Positions 8,732-18,205 of a stretch of DNA of 64,000 nucleotides are shown piece by piece. Source of the stretch: Candidatus Rikenella faecigallinarum. Lineage in GTDB: Bacteria > Bacteroidota > Bacteroidia > Bacteroidales > Rikenellaceae. The DNA is taken from NCBI GenBank assembly GCA_019113395.1, contig DXHL01000006.1, forward strand, positions 124,001 through 188,000. The letters run 5' to 3'. The notes under the pieces were generated by a model that did not search any database, was not told the DNA's origin, and saw only the letters and a list, made by a program, of their open reading frames with translations. The position numbers and the translations under genes are program-made. Each line of letters starts with the position of its first letter. Position 1 is the stretch's first letter.

Positions 8732-9184
8732 CTACCCGATTGTGATTAAAATATCGCCTTCGAGGACCGAATCGCCTTTTCGGGCTTTGATTTCCTTCAC
8801 CACACCGTCACGGTCGGAGTCGATGTTGTTTTCCATCTTCATGGCCTCGAGAATCATGAGGCGTTGGCCGGTTTTCACCGCATCGCCCACGTGCACCATC
8901 ACGTCGAGCACCACGCCGGGCAGCGGCGATTTGATATTTCCGGCCGCCACGGATGCCGTCGAGGCCGGGCTGGCCGTACGTGCCGTGGCTGGATGGGGGT
9001 CGGTATCGGCCGTAGCGGGTTTCTGTACGATTTTGGGCGTTTTGGAGACCTTCGGAGCGGTCATTCCTTCGACCTCCACTTCGTACTGGGTCCCGTTGAC
9101 ATTCACCAGGGCCGTGTTGTCCTCAACATTGGATATGGATACGGCATATTCGTTGCCGTTGATTTTGATTTTGTATTCTTTCAT
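8732..9184 (-). CDS. Biotin carboxyl carrier subunit of the decarboxylase
   Basis: A 150-aa biotinyl carrier. Residues 1-42 form a small beta domain, then comes a Pro/Ala/Thr-rich linker (about 43-82) and the biotinyl domain, with the biotinylated lysine K116 in EAMKMEN. It moves CO2 from the carboxyltransferase to the membrane beta subunit. The flexible linker is expected for a swinging carrier. It sits between the OadG-like and beta subunit genes, with 21 and 6 bp spacing. Confidence 0.94.
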   Translation of the reverse strand: MKEYKIKINGNEYAVSISNVEDNTALVNVNGTQYEVEVEGMTAPKVSKTPKIVQKPATADTDPHPATARTASPASTASVAAGNIKSPLPGVVLDVMVHVGDAVKTGQRLMILEAMKMENNIDSDRDGVVKEIKARKGDSVLEGDILITIG

Positions 9185-9205
9185 GGTGTGAAAAACGAGT
9201 CAGGG

Positions 9206-10120
9206 TTATTTACGCACGGGCTGGTTGTTCAGGCCGTAGATTTTGGAGCTCCAGGGCGAGTAGGCACGTGCCACGCGGTTAATGGTCAGCACGTGGGATT
9301 CGATGTCGTGCATGTCGTTTTCGTACTGGCGCAGGGCAATGGCAATCGCAGCAATCTCTTCGCCGATGAGTTGCGCATCGGCTTTGACGCTGTTCTGAAC
9401 GTTTGCCGGCATATCGGCCACAGCCTGTTTCTCTTTTTTGAGCGAGCTGCGCACCATGGATTTCCCGATAAATTTGAATATCAGGTAGAGCAGGATAAGC
9501 GCCGAGAAGACCACCGACATGGCGGTAATGGCCATCACCACGCCCGAGGGGTCGCGCAGGCGGAATTTTTCGGCTGCGGGCATTATCTCTTCGGTTTCGT
9601 TGGCCTGCATGGGAGTAATCCCGGCCAGCGGCCCGAAGGTCAGTTCCCCCGTATCGACATGGTTGGCCCACCCGATAGAGACATCGGGCTGCTGAGCCTG
9701 CACGTCATAGACGATGGAGTCCATAACATTCTTCCCCTGGTCCATGAAGGCCAGGTAGCCGGTCTCGTCCAGCACGAAGTTGGTGTGGAACGTGCCTCGA
9801 TTGGAGGTGCTGTCGGCAAAGAATATCACATAGCCCTGGGGAGCAATCAGCGTCCGGGCATCGTTTTTCGGAATGCGGTAGGTTTTGGTGGCGTCGCCCC
9901 GTTTGACGGTCAGGTAGGCCCCACCCACATTCACACTCGAGTAGCCGGTATTGTGGAGTTCAATCCAGCCGACGTGGTTTCCGTGGTCATCGACGTAGCT
10001 GGAGCGGTTGTTCACCAACACTTCATTAATCCGTATGTCCTTCAATCCCTGAGCATAAGCCGTCCCCAGGAAGGCAGAGACCACCATCAGGGTGAGGATA
10101 AGCAGCTGTTTTTTCATCAT
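9206..10120 (-). CDS. OadG-family subunit with exported lamin-tail domain
   Basis: A 304-aa protein with a signal peptide (residues 1-23, ending TAYAQ), a lamin-tail-like (LTD) beta domain around residues 28-145 (INEVLVNNRSSYVDDHGNH and VGWIELHNTG are typical), one transmembrane helix at about 194-216 (VVMAITAMSVVFSALILL) and a cytoplasmic tail with helical, charged sequence. The helix plus tail is the OadG-like gamma subunit that holds the decarboxylase together. The gene position, between carboxyltransferase and biotin carrier, supports this. Canonical OadG is only about 80-100 aa, so the LTD is an added exported part whose role is unknown. Confidence 0.82.
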   Translation of the reverse strand: MMKKQLLILTLMVVSAFLGTAYAQGLKDIRINEVLVNNRSSYVDDHGNHVGWIELHNTGYSSVNVGGAYLTVKRGDATKTYRIPKNDARTLIAPQGYVIFFADSTSNRGTFHTNFVLDETGYLAFMDQGKNVMDSIVYDVQAQQPDVSIGWANHVDTGELTFGPLAGITPMQANETEEIMPAAEKFRLRDPSGVVMAITAMSVVFSALILLYLIFKFIGKSMVRSSLKKEKQAVADMPANVQNSVKADAQLIGEEIAAIAIALRQYENDMHDIESHVLTINRVARAYSPWSSKIYGLNNQPVRK

Positions 10121-10137
10121 GATGCTCTCCTGCTGGT

Positions 10138-11700
10138 TTACAACGGAATATTGGAGTGTTTTTTCGGCGGATTCACCACCTTCTTGGTCACGAGCGACTG
10201 CAGGGCGCGGATAATGCGGAAACGGGTGTTGCGCGGTTCAATCACGTCGTCGATGTAGCCGTATTTGGCCGCCACGTACGGATTGGCAAACTTGTTCCGG
10301 TACTCTTCCTCTTTTTCGGCGAGGAATTCGGCGCGTTTGGTGTCGTCTTCGATGGCTTTGGCCTCTTTGGCCATGAGCACTTCGACAGCCCCCTGGGCCC
10401 CCATGACGGCAATTTCAGCCGTAGGCCAGGCGTAGTTCAGGTCACCGCGCAGGTGTTTGGAACTCATCACGCAGTATGCGCCGCCATAGGCTTTGCGCAG
10501 GATAACCGTCACTTTGGGCACGGTGGCTTCGCCGTAGGCAAAGAGGAGTTTCGCCCCGTGGGTAATAATCCCGCCGTACTCCTGCGCCGTTCCCGGCAGG
10601 AAGCCCGGCACATCGACCAGCGTCACAATCGGAATGTTGAAGGCGTCGCAAAAGCGCACGAAACGTGCTGCCTTGCGGCTGGCGTTGATGTCGAGCACCC
10701 CGGCGTAGTATTTGGGCTGGTTGGCGATAATCCCGACGCTCTGGCCGTTGAAACGGGCAAAACCCGTCACGATGTTCGGCGCAAAGGTGCGCTGCGATTC
10801 GAGGAATTCACCGTTATCGACGATGGCGTGAATCACATCCAGCACGTCGTACGGTTTGTTGGGATTATCGGGAATAATCTCATTGAGGGCATCTTCGAGA
10901 CGGTCGATATCGTCGGTGCAGACTGCCAGCGGAGCATCCTCGAGATTGTTCTGCGGGAGGTAGCTGAGGAGTTTACGGATAAGGGCCATCCCCTCCTCTT
11001 CGGTTTCGCTGACAAAGTGCGCCACGCCCGACTTGGTGGAGTGCATCGAGGCACCGCCCAACTGTTCCTGGGTCACCTCTTCGCCCGTCACGGTCTTCAC
11101 CACTTTGGGCCCGGTTACGAACATGTAGCTCGTTCCTTTGTTCATGAGGATGAAGTCGGTCAGCGCAGGCGAATAGACCGCCCCCCCGGCACACGGCCCG
11201 AAGATGGCCGAAATCTGAGGAATCACCCCTGAGGCCATAATGTTGCGTTGGAAAATTTCGGTATATCCCGAGAGGGCATTGACCGCCTCCTGGATACGCG
11301 CTCCGCCCGAGTCGTTAATCCCGATGACGGGGGCCCCGTTTTTCATGGCCATGTCCATCACCTTACAGATTTTGGCGGCAAAGGTTTCGGAGAGCGAGCC
11401 GCCGAAGACCGTAAAGTCCTGGCTAAAGACATAGACCAGTCGTCCGTCGATGGTACCGTAGCCGGTCACCACCCCGTCGCCGTAGTACGACTCCTTGTCG
11501 ATGCCGAAGTTCGTGCAGCGGTGGGTGACAAACATGTCGAACTCTTCGAACGAACCTTCGTCGAGGAGCAGGTCGATGCGTTCGCGGGCGGTAAGTTTAC
11601 CTTTTGCATGTTGCGAGTCGATGCGCTTTTGTCCGCCGCCAAGTTTGGCTTTTTCGCGGAGCGTAACGAGCTCTTTAATTTTTTCCTGATTGGCGCTCAT
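10138..11700 (-). CDS. mmdA: Methylmalonyl-CoA decarboxylase carboxyltransferase (propionyl-CoA carboxylase beta-type)
   Basis: A 520-aa carboxyltransferase of the acyl-CoA carboxylase beta family. It moves the carboxyl group from methylmalonyl-CoA to biotin (or the reverse). Both crotonase-like halves are complete: [14 protein letters not shown] near the N-terminus, [16 protein letters not shown] and [12 protein letters not shown] in the first half, and [28 protein letters not shown] and the C-terminal [12 protein letters not shown] in the second. The operon (epimerase upstream; OadG-like, biotin carrier and beta subunit downstream) says it is the decarboxylase that makes propionyl-CoA and pumps Na+. 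Confidence 0.93.
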   Translation of the reverse strand: MSANQEKIKELVTLREKAKLGGGQKRIDSQHAKGKLTARERIDLLLDEGSFEEFDMFVTHRCTNFGIDKESYYGDGVVTGYGTIDGRLVYVFSQDFTVFGGSLSETFAAKICKVMDMAMKNGAPVIGINDSGGARIQEAVNALSGYTEIFQRNIMASGVIPQISAIFGPCAGGAVYSPALTDFILMNKGTSYMFVTGPKVVKTVTGEEVTQEQLGGASMHSTKSGVAHFVSETEEEGMALIRKLLSYLPQNNLEDAPLAVCTDDIDRLEDALNEIIPDNPNKPYDVLDVIHAIVDNGEFLESQRTFAPNIVTGFARFNGQSVGIIANQPKYYAGVLDINASRKAARFVRFCDAFNIPIVTLVDVPGFLPGTAQEYGGIITHGAKLLFAYGEATVPKVTVILRKAYGGAYCVMSSKHLRGDLNYAWPTAEIAVMGAQGAVEVLMAKEAKAIEDDTKRAEFLAEKEEEYRNKFANPYVAAKYGYIDDVIEPRNTRFRIIRALQSLVTKKVVNPPKKHSNIPL

Positions 11701-11778
11701 AAAAAAGTTTGTGTGGTTCGGTTTTTATTCGTGAATGGGTTATGTATGTGTCAAGCGAAGAGAGACACTCCCCTGTCC

Positions 11779-12195
11779 CTATTTTTTGGACGGGTCTTCA
11801 CACAGTTCGGTGAGTACTCCCTGGGTCGATTTGGGGTGCAGGAAGGCGATATGGAGTCCTTCGGCTCCTTTGCGCGGCGCTTTGTCGATGAGCTGGATAC
11901 CGTGGCCTTCGCATTCGGCCAGCGCGGCAGCCACACCGTCTTCCACGGCAAAGGCCAGGTGATGGATACCTTCACCGCGTTTTTCGATAAATTTCGCGAT
12001 GGGGCTGTCATCGGCCGTGGGTTCGAGGAGTTCGAGTTTCGTTTGGCCGATTTTGAAGAAGGCGGTTTTCACTTTTTGGTCAGCCACCTCTTCGATATTA
12101 TAGCATTTCAGGCCGAGGACCTTTTCGTAGTAGGGGATGGCCTGTTCGAGGCTCTTCACGGCAATGCCGAGATGTTCGATGTGGGAGAGATTCAT
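11779..12195 (-). CDS. mce: Methylmalonyl-CoA epimerase
   Basis: A 138-aa vicinal-oxygen-chelate protein that interconverts the (R) and (S) forms of methylmalonyl-CoA, linking methylmalonyl-CoA mutase to the decarboxylase. The metal-ligand motifs are present as [18 protein letters not shown] and [10 protein letters not shown]. Length is normal. It is the first gene of the operon, 78 bp before mmdA, and has a well-formed promoter at 12254-12283. This places the cluster in the succinate-to-propionate pathway of Bacteroidota. Confidence 0.95.
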   Translation of the reverse strand: MNLSHIEHLGIAVKSLEQAIPYYEKVLGLKCYNIEEVADQKVKTAFFKIGQTKLELLEPTADDSPIAKFIEKRGEGIHHLAFAVEDGVAAALAECEGHGIQLIDKAPRKGAEGLHIAFLHPKSTQGVLTELCEDPSKK

Positions 12196-12253
12196 AGCGT
12201 ATTGATTTTTAGTCGTTTGAGTTCAGAAGATGGCTTTTTGCAGCCATATACCA

Positions 12254-12283
12254 CAAAGTTACGGTATGTTTTTGAAATAACAA
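12254..12283 (-). promoter_or_regulatory. Promoter of the methylmalonyl-CoA decarboxylase operon
   Basis: On the minus strand TTG (12281-12283), an exact 19-bp spacer and TAACTTTG (12254-12261) match the Bacteroidota consensus well. It lies just after the DUF1573 gene stop and gives a leader of about 50 nt to mce. Confidence 0.7.
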
Positions 12284-12293
12284 TCCAAAAACA

Positions 12294-12659
12294 TCAGTAA
12301 ACTTTTCCCCTCAGCACCGCCTGCAGCGGTTGAGCGGTTTGGGGTGTCGTCACAAAGCGGAGCGTTTTGTAGAACGCTCCGCGGTCGGTGGGCATAAAGG
12401 TGACCGTCACCCGCAGCGTATCACCCGGCATCAGCGGCGCTTTCGGCCAGGAGGGTTTGGTGCAGGTGCAGTCGGTGCGGATATCGCGCACCACGAGAGG
12501 GGTATCGAGGGTATTGACCAGGGTGAGGCTGACGCGGTTTTTGGACTTGAGGGGCACCTCGCCCAACTGCACCACCGGCGGCGTCACCTGCAGCGACTGC
12601 GCCCCGACCGACAGCGAGAGCAGCACCCCGAGTGAACAAAAGAGGAGTTTTGTTGTCAT
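12294..12659 (-). CDS. DUF1573 secreted protein
   Basis: A 121-aa protein with signal peptide (MTTKLLFCSLGVLLSLSVGAQ) and one DUF1573 immunoglobulin-like (ASPM/SPD2/Hydin-like) domain. The hallmark DIRTDCTCTKPSWPKAPL and PGDTLRVTVTFMP motifs are clear. Such single-domain proteins are abundant in Bacteroidota, with no assigned function; export is predicted. I start at 12659, where the signal peptide begins. It is divergent from the transglutaminase-like gene; a TAATTTTG at 12668-12675 on the minus strand could be its -7 element. Confidence 0.85.
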   Translation of the reverse strand: MTTKLLFCSLGVLLSLSVGAQSLQVTPPVVQLGEVPLKSKNRVSLTLVNTLDTPLVVRDIRTDCTCTKPSWPKAPLMPGDTLRVTVTFMPTDRGAFYKTLRFVTTPQTAQPLQAVLRGKVY

Positions 12660-12684
12660 AGTACCTACAAAATTAATACCTTTG
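12653..12684 (+). promoter_or_regulatory. Promoter of the transglutaminase-like lipoprotein gene
   Basis: TTG (12653-12655), a 21-bp spacer and TACCTTTG (12677-12684) fit the Bacteroidota consensus, 34 bp before the ATG. It abuts a minus-strand TAATTTTG (12668-12675), so the two divergent genes may compete for polymerase. Confidence 0.6.
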
Positions 12685-12718
12685 TTCAATCGAAACGAAC
12701 TCAAACAACATCGATATC

Positions 12719-13936
12719 ATGAAGAAAAGTTTCCTCTTAGGCGCAATAGCAGGTATGGGTCTGCTGTTTTCGTGCGCCAGCGACCCCTATGCGGGTCTCG
12801 ACCCGAAATTGGCAGCCGACCTTCAGGCCAATATTGCCGCCGCAGGCGATAACGGTCAAGAGTTGCTCAAGGCGTTGAAAGAAGCCCCGAAGGCACAGCG
12901 CGAAGGAATGGCTTTCCTGATAGCCTACATGCCGGAGGGCGACCGCGACACGCTGACGGCCGATTTTCTATTGGAAGAGGTCGGTTGGGCCTATAAGGCC
13001 CGCGAGACCTTCCCGTGGACCCAAGCGCTGCCCGATTCGGTTTTCTATAACGATGTCCTGCCCTACGCCTCGATGGACGAACGCCGCGAACCGTGGCGGG
13101 CCATGTACTGGGAAAAACTCTACCCGCTGGTGGACAGCATCACCGACGTGCGGGCTGCCATCGACACGATTAACAAACAGCTGCAATACCTCGTCGGGGT
13201 GGAATACAACACCAAACGCGAAAAACCGAACCAGTCACCCAGCGAATCGATGCGTCAGGGAATGGCCTCGTGCAGCGGGCTGTCGATACTGCTGACCGAT
13301 GCGTTCCGTACGATGGGGATTCCGTCGCGCATTGCCGGTACGCCGCTCTGGGTATCGAAAGAGGGGAACCACAACTGGACCGAGGTATGGATTGACGGCG
13401 ACTGGTATTTCACGGAGTACTACCCCACTCCGGCACTGAACCGCAGCTGGTTCCTCGAACGCGCCGGCAAGGCCGACAAGAGCGACCCGATTTACTGGAT
13501 GTACGCCACCTCGTGGAAACCTACCGGGCTGAGTTTCCCGATGGTGTGGGACTTCAAAAACAAGAACGTTCCCGGGATTGACGTAACGGACTTCTACATC
13601 GACCTCTACAATGCCCAGATGGCCGAAGCCAAAAACGGGGCTCCGGTGGTTGTTCGGATGTTCCGTTCGGCAACGGGCGGCCGCAGCAGCGGCGACCGTG
13701 TGGCGCAGGACATCAAGGTGGTGGATGCCGACGGCAATATGGTAGCTGCCGGAAAGACTGCCGGCCCGACCGCCGACATGAACGACTATCTGACCCTCTA
13801 CCTGCCGTTCGGCAAGGCGCTGAAGGTGGAATTTACCGATGCAGCGGGTGCCACCCACAGCACGCCGATTGTCACTCCTCAGGCCGTAGAGGGTAAGGAG
13901 ACGGCCGCCACGGAAGTAGAGCTCTATCTGGAATAG
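12719..13936 (+). CDS. Transglutaminase-like lipoprotein
   Basis: A 405-aa lipoprotein (signal ending GLLFS-C19) with a transglutaminase-like papain-fold domain in the middle. The catalytic Cys is C185 in MASCSGLSILL and the His is H218 in GNHNWTEVWIDGDWYF; both contexts match the family. The N-terminal about 120 residues are helical, and the C-terminus from about residue 300 is a beta domain. It is probably anchored to a cell-envelope membrane and may act as a peptidase or amidase; the substrate is unknown. It is monocistronic, with its own promoter and terminator. Confidence 0.84.
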   Translation: MKKSFLLGAIAGMGLLFSCASDPYAGLDPKLAADLQANIAAAGDNGQELLKALKEAPKAQREGMAFLIAYMPEGDRDTLTADFLLEEVGWAYKARETFPWTQALPDSVFYNDVLPYASMDERREPWRAMYWEKLYPLVDSITDVRAAIDTINKQLQYLVGVEYNTKREKPNQSPSESMRQGMASCSGLSILLTDAFRTMGIPSRIAGTPLWVSKEGNHNWTEVWIDGDWYFTEYYPTPALNRSWFLERAGKADKSDPIYWMYATSWKPTGLSFPMVWDFKNKNVPGIDVTDFYIDLYNAQMAEAKNGAPVVVRMFRSATGGRSSGDRVAQDIKVVDADGNMVAAGKTAGPTADMNDYLTLYLPFGKALKVEFTDAAGATHSTPIVTPQAVEGKETAATEVELYLE

Positions 13937-13954
13937 TTTTCCGTAAGAATCACG

Positions 13955-13996
13955 ACAGGGGCCTTCACACACACTGCGGAAGGTCCCTGTTTTTTT
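13955..13996 (+). terminator. Rho-independent terminator
   Basis: A 12-bp stem (ACAGGGGCCTTC against GAAGGTCCCTGT, one G-T pair) followed directly by six or more T residues. It closes the transglutaminase-like gene. Confidence 0.85.
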
Positions 13997-14047
13997 GCCC
14001 TCTGCTTTTCGCCTTAGCTATTACCCCTTCCCCCTGCTTTGCACACG

Positions 14048-16303
14048 ATGTCCACACCTTATGCCGACGTATTGCTGCCGTTAGCCGCACCGCAGGCCTT
14101 CACCTACTCCGTTCCTGCGGGGGTGGAGTTGGCCGAGGGGATGCGTGTGCGGGTGCCGCTCGGGAAACGGAAAATTTGCGAGGGGGTGGTAGTGCGGCTG
14201 CACGACACGGCTCCACGCAACCCGAACCGTGTCAAAGCGATTGTCGAGGTGCTCGACACGGAGCCTTTCGTGCGACCCGAGCAACGGCGACTGTGGTCGT
14301 GGATGGCCGGCTACTACCTCTGCACGGAGGGTGAGGTGATGAAGGCGGGCCTGCCGGCAGGGATACGCAACGGGAGCTACCATCCTCCGACCGAACTTTT
14401 TGTCCGACTGACGGAGTCTTATCGGTCGCCGCAGCGCATTCAAGAGGCTTTGGAATCGATGCAGCGGGCCAAGACCCAGAGCAAAGCCCTGCTGACCTAC
14501 CTCTCCCGACTGCCACAGGACGCCCAGGGGGAACCGTGTATTGAGACGCTGACAGAAGAGGCGTTGTGGGTTTTACGCAACGACCTCACGGGACAGGTGC
14601 CCGCATCAGCCCTGCTGAAACTGGTCGAACGGGGTATTCTGGTGCAGGCGGAGCGCATTCCGTCAGCAGCATCGCGACGGTCGGGAAGTGCCCCCTTCAA
14701 TGAAGCCGCCATCCCCCGCTCTCCCTATGCAGAGCAAGTGTGGCAGGCTTTTGAAAGCCACCCCACCGTTCTGCTGAGCGGTGAGGTGGCAGATGCCCGT
14801 CGGACGACCCTGCCGCTCTACGGCTCGCTGATTGCCCGCGAAATGGCCGCCGGACGACAAACCCTCCTGCTGCTGCCCGACACGGTGCTGACCACACAGG
14901 TGACCAACGAACTGCAGAACCGCTTCGGGTCGCGCTGCCTCTTCTACCACGCCCGCCTGAGCGACCGTGCCCGCGGCGCAGCCTACCAACGCATGGTGGA
15001 GGCACCCGAGGAGGTCGGATTAATCGTGGGGACCCGTTCATCGCTTTTTCTGCCATTCCAACGGCTCGGGTTGGTCATCGTCGACAACGAACACGACCCC
15101 AACTACCGCCAGAGCGACCCCGCTCCGCGCTACCATGCGCGGGATACGGCACTGGTGCTGGCCGACCTGCACGGAGCCCGTGCGCTGCTGTCGAGCCCTA
15201 CGCCCTCCACCGAGAGCTGGCTGAACGCCCAACCCGAAGGGGGTAAGTACGGGTCGGTGACCGTCCCGACGCCGTGCGATGTGCGGCGTCCCAACGTAAT
15301 GGTACTGGAGCGGGGCAAGGGGCTGCTGTCCAAGTACCTGCAACGACGCATCGGCGAGACGCTGGAGGAGGGACGGCAGGTCGTTCTGTTTCAAAATCGG
15401 CGGGGATTTTCCCCCTACGTCGAATGCGGCAACTGCGGTACGACACCGACCTGCCCGCACTGCAACGTCACCCTGACCTACCACAAGGAACATGCGGCGC
15501 TGGAGTGCCACTATTGCGGGTGGGCACAGCCCTACTCCCTGCGCTGCCCGTCGTGCGAGATGCAGGCGATGGTGCCGCGGGGTATCGGCACGGAACGCAT
15601 CGAAGAGCTGGCGGCAGAGCTCTTTCCCGAGGTAAAGATTGCCCGCATGGACACCGACACGACACGAGGAGCCGGAGCACTCAGCCGTATGCTGACCGAG
15701 CTGTCGGAGGGCGAAACGGGTATTCTGGTCGGTACACAGATAGTCACCCGCACGGCTCAGGCCGGGGAGAACATCGGGCTGGTGGGCGTGATTAATGCGG
15801 ACAACATGTTGTCGTCCCCCGAATTTCGGTCGGCCGAACGCGCCTATCAGCTGCTGATGCAGCTGAAGGCGCTCCTCCCCGATGACGGCAGCGGTGAAAT
15901 GGTGATTCAAAGCTCCCAGCGACTGCATCCCGTACTGGTGGCGGTTTCGAACCACGAGTTGGCCTCGTTCTATGCCGCTCAGCTTCAGGAGCGGCAGGCG
16001 GTAGGCTATCCGCCCTACGTGCGGATGCTGCGGCTGACGTTCCTGCACAGCACCAAGCAGCAGGCAGCCGCGGCGGCTGCCTGCTGCGAAGCCTTGCTGC
16101 GCGAGCGATTCGGACGGCGGGTCTCGCCGCCGTTCGAACCGCAGGTGGACCGCGTCCAGAACCGTTTTATCTTCCATCTGCTGCTGCGCATCGAGCGGCA
16201 ACGCCCCGTGGCACGTGCCAAAGCCCTGATGCTGGAAACAGTCGCAGCCGTACGAAAGCAATACCCCTCGGTGCACATCACGGCGGAGGCCGACCCGCTT
16301 TAA
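14048..16303 (+). CDS. priA: PriA-family primosomal protein with degenerate helicase motifs
   Basis: A 751-aa full-length PriA, the replication-restart factor that recognises stalled forks and loads the replisome. Kept: the N-terminal DNA-binding domain (residues 1-100, AFTYSVP), the zinc region with eight cysteines (C460, 463, 469, 472, 487, 490, 500, 503), motif IV (FQNRRGFSP) and the C-terminal YPPY region. Lost: Walker A, usually GxTGSGKT, is GEVADARRT (245-253); DEEHD is DNEHD (346-350); motif III is LSSPTPS; motif V lost its KG (VTRTAQ); the GRAGR of motif VI is absent (604-616, MQLKALLPDDG). It should not hydrolyse ATP or unwind DNA (inference). The reading frame is intact. An in-frame TTG at 14039 is an alternative start. 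Confidence 0.9.
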   Translation: MSTPYADVLLPLAAPQAFTYSVPAGVELAEGMRVRVPLGKRKICEGVVVRLHDTAPRNPNRVKAIVEVLDTEPFVRPEQRRLWSWMAGYYLCTEGEVMKAGLPAGIRNGSYHPPTELFVRLTESYRSPQRIQEALESMQRAKTQSKALLTYLSRLPQDAQGEPCIETLTEEALWVLRNDLTGQVPASALLKLVERGILVQAERIPSAASRRSGSAPFNEAAIPRSPYAEQVWQAFESHPTVLLSGEVADARRTTLPLYGSLIAREMAAGRQTLLLLPDTVLTTQVTNELQNRFGSRCLFYHARLSDRARGAAYQRMVEAPEEVGLIVGTRSSLFLPFQRLGLVIVDNEHDPNYRQSDPAPRYHARDTALVLADLHGARALLSSPTPSTESWLNAQPEGGKYGSVTVPTPCDVRRPNVMVLERGKGLLSKYLQRRIGETLEEGRQVVLFQNRRGFSPYVECGNCGTTPTCPHCNVTLTYHKEHAALECHYCGWAQPYSLRCPSCEMQAMVPRGIGTERIEELAAELFPEVKIARMDTDTTRGAGALSRMLTELSEGETGILVGTQIVTRTAQAGENIGLVGVINADNMLSSPEFRSAERAYQLLMQLKALLPDDGSGEMVIQSSQRLHPVLVAVSNHELASFYAAQLQERQAVGYPPYVRMLRLTFLHSTKQQAAAAAACCEALLRERFGRRVSPPFEPQVDRVQNRFIFHLLLRIERQRPVARAKALMLETVAAVRKQYPSVHITAEADPL

Positions 16304-16324
16304 CGTTCAGCCCCCACAACGCAA

Positions 16325-16366
16325 CAGGCGGCGGAGAAACACGATTTCTCCGCCGCCTGCGTTTTT
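16325..16366. terminator. Bidirectional terminator between priA and lptB
   Basis: A perfect 15-bp stem (CAGGCGGCGGAGAAA and its complement), loop CACGA, then CGTTTTT on the plus strand. It sits between convergent priA and lptB. Confidence 0.85.
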
Positions 16367-16403
16367 ATATGTCGGACAACATGGCCGTCCTAAGCCACAC
16401 CGT

Positions 16404-17174
16404 CTACTTCTTGACCTTCCGCAACTCGAAGTCGGGCCCGAGATACACCCGCCGCACATACTCGTCCGCAGCCAACTCCTCGGCCGTCCCCGTGCGAATC
16501 ACCTTCCCTTCCACCAGAATATAGGTACGGTCGGTAATACTCAGCGTCTCGTGCACGTTGTGGTCCGTGATAATCACCCCGATATTCTTCTCCTTGAGCG
16601 AGGCCACAATCGACTGAATCTCGGCCACGGCAATCGGGTCCACTCCCGCAAACGGTTCGTCGAGCAGAATAAACTTCGGATTGATGGCCACGGCCCGCGC
16701 AATCTCGGTACGCCGCCGTTCGCCCCCCGAAAGCTGCTGCCCGAGGCTCTTGCGCACCTTCGTCAGACTGAACTCCCGTATCAGATATTCGATGCGGTCG
16801 CGCTGGTACTCCTTGGAGTAGTCGGTCATCTGCAACACCGCCTTGATGTTGTCCTCCACCGAGAGCCGCCGAAAAACCGACGCCTCCTGCGCCAGATACC
16901 CCACCCCGAGCTGCGCCCGACGATAGACGGGTTCTTTGGTAATATCCAGGTCGTTCAAAAAAATCTGTCCGGCGTTGGGCTTAATCAGCCCCACCGTCAT
17001 GTAGAACGTCGTCGTTTTACCGGCTCCGTTCGGCCCCAGCAGCCCCACGATTTCGCCCTGCTCCACGTTGATGGAGACCCCATTCACCACGGTCCGGGAT
17101 TTGTACTTCTTGACCAGGTCCTGCGTCCAAAGACGCATCTTTTCGTTCGGATTGTTTTCGTGTGGATTTTCCAT
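16404..17174 (-). CDS. lptB: LPS export ABC transporter ATPase
   Basis: LptB (256 aa), the ATPase that powers extraction of lipopolysaccharide from the inner membrane with LptFGC. Walker A is [10 protein letters not shown] (residues 47-56), the signature [14 protein letters not shown], and Walker [14 protein letters not shown], followed by the switch His in IITDHNV. The text [20 protein letters not shown] is typical of LptB rather than of other ABC ATPases. The extra N-terminal dozen polar residues are unusual but short. It follows kpsF by about 26 bp on the same strand, grouping LPS transport with Kdo synthesis. Confidence 0.95.
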   Translation of the reverse strand: MENPHENNPNEKMRLWTQDLVKKYKSRTVVNGVSINVEQGEIVGLLGPNGAGKTTTFYMTVGLIKPNAGQIFLNDLDITKEPVYRRAQLGVGYLAQEASVFRRLSVEDNIKAVLQMTDYSKEYQRDRIEYLIREFSLTKVRKSLGQQLSGGERRRTEIARAVAINPKFILLDEPFAGVDPIAVAEIQSIVASLKEKNIGVIITDHNVHETLSITDRTYILVEGKVIRTGTAEELAADEYVRRVYLGPDFELRKVKK

Positions 17175-17200
17175 CGGTCGAGGTTTTTCGGACAGAAACG

Positions 17201-18178
17201 TTAGACCACCCCTTCGCGGAGGATGTCATGGATATGGATAATGCCGCAGTAGGTGCTATCCTGTTCGGGATTCAAAACGAGCAGTTGGGTAATTTTGTTT
17301 TGTTCCATCAGGTGAAAAGCCTTCACGGCCAGTTCATCGGCCGAGATGGTTTTGGGATTCACCGACATAATGTCGTGCGCCCGCACCGCCTGAATATCCT
17401 TTCCGCTCTGCAACATACGCCGCAGGTCGCCATCCGTGATAATCCCCAGCAGTTTCCCGTTCTGCGGTTCGACCACCGCCGTAGCCCCCAGCCGTTTGCC
17501 CGAAATTTCGATAATCACGGCATTGAGGTCGGCATCGGGCGACACGGTCGGAGCCCCTTCGTCCGACATAATGTCGCGAACGGTCGTATAGAGTTTCTTG
17601 CCGAGCGCTCCCCCCGGGTGGAAACGGGCAAAATCCTGCGCCGTGAAGCCCCGCATCTTCAGCAGGGTCATGGCCAGCGCATCGCCCATCACCATCTGCG
17701 CCGTGGTACTCGAAGTGGGGGCCAGGTTGTTCGGGCAGGCCTCTTCGGCCACCGTGGTGTTGAGGATACGGTCGCTGTGCTGCGCCAGGAACGAGTCCAG
17801 ATTGCCCACCATGCCGATAATCAGGTTTCCCATCTGGCGGATAAAAGGCACCAGCACCTTAATCTCGGGCGAGTTGCCACTCTTCGAGATGCAGAGAATA
17901 ATATCCTCGGGCTGGATAATCCCCAGGTCGCCATGAATGGCATCGGCCGCGTGCATGAAAACCGCGGGTGTCCCCGTCGAGTTGAGCGTGGCGACAATCT
18001 TGTTGGCAATAATGGCACTCTTGCCAATGCCGGTCACAATCAGCCGCCCCTTGCTGTGGAAAAGGGTCTCGGCGATTTCGACAAACGAACGGTCGATGTA
18101 TCCTTCGAGCCGCTCGACCGCGGCACACTCCGTACGGACAATGTTCCGGGCGAAGAGAATGGTCTGTTCGGGAGTCAC
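17201..18178 (-). CDS. kpsF: D-arabinose-5-phosphate isomerase
   Basis: A KpsF/KdsD-type isomerase (325 aa from the chosen start) that makes arabinose-5-phosphate, the first precursor of Kdo for lipid A-core. An N-terminal SIS domain ([53 protein letters not shown]) is followed by two CBS motifs (VRDIMS..., AHDIMS...). No ATG exists near the start: I chose the GTG at 18178; a TTG at 18199 is an alternative, but it overlaps a TACCTTTG -7 element at 18197-18204 and so would lie upstream of the likely transcript start. It is transcribed with lptB. Confidence 0.9.
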   Translation of the reverse strand: MTPEQTILFARNIVRTECAAVERLEGYIDRSFVEIAETLFHSKGRLIVTGIGKSAIIANKIVATLNSTGTPAVFMHAADAIHGDLGIIQPEDIILCISKSGNSPEIKVLVPFIRQMGNLIIGMVGNLDSFLAQHSDRILNTTVAEEACPNNLAPTSSTTAQMVMGDALAMTLLKMRGFTAQDFARFHPGGALGKKLYTTVRDIMSDEGAPTVSPDADLNAVIIEISGKRLGATAVVEPQNGKLLGIITDGDLRRMLQSGKDIQAVRAHDIMSVNPKTISADELAVKAFHLMEQNKITQLLVLNPEQDSTYCGIIHIHDILREGVV

Positions 18179-18196
18179 TTTCGATTGAATTTTAGA

Positions 18197-18204
18197 CAAA
18201 GGTA
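18197..18204 (-). promoter_or_regulatory. -7 element of kpsF-lptB
   Basis: On the minus strand this reads TACCTTTG, an exact TAnnTTTG match. No strong -33 box is seen. It faces away from the recQ promoter (18206-18234), and its position argues against the TTG at 18199 as the kpsF start. Confidence 0.55.
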
Positions 18205-18205
18205 G

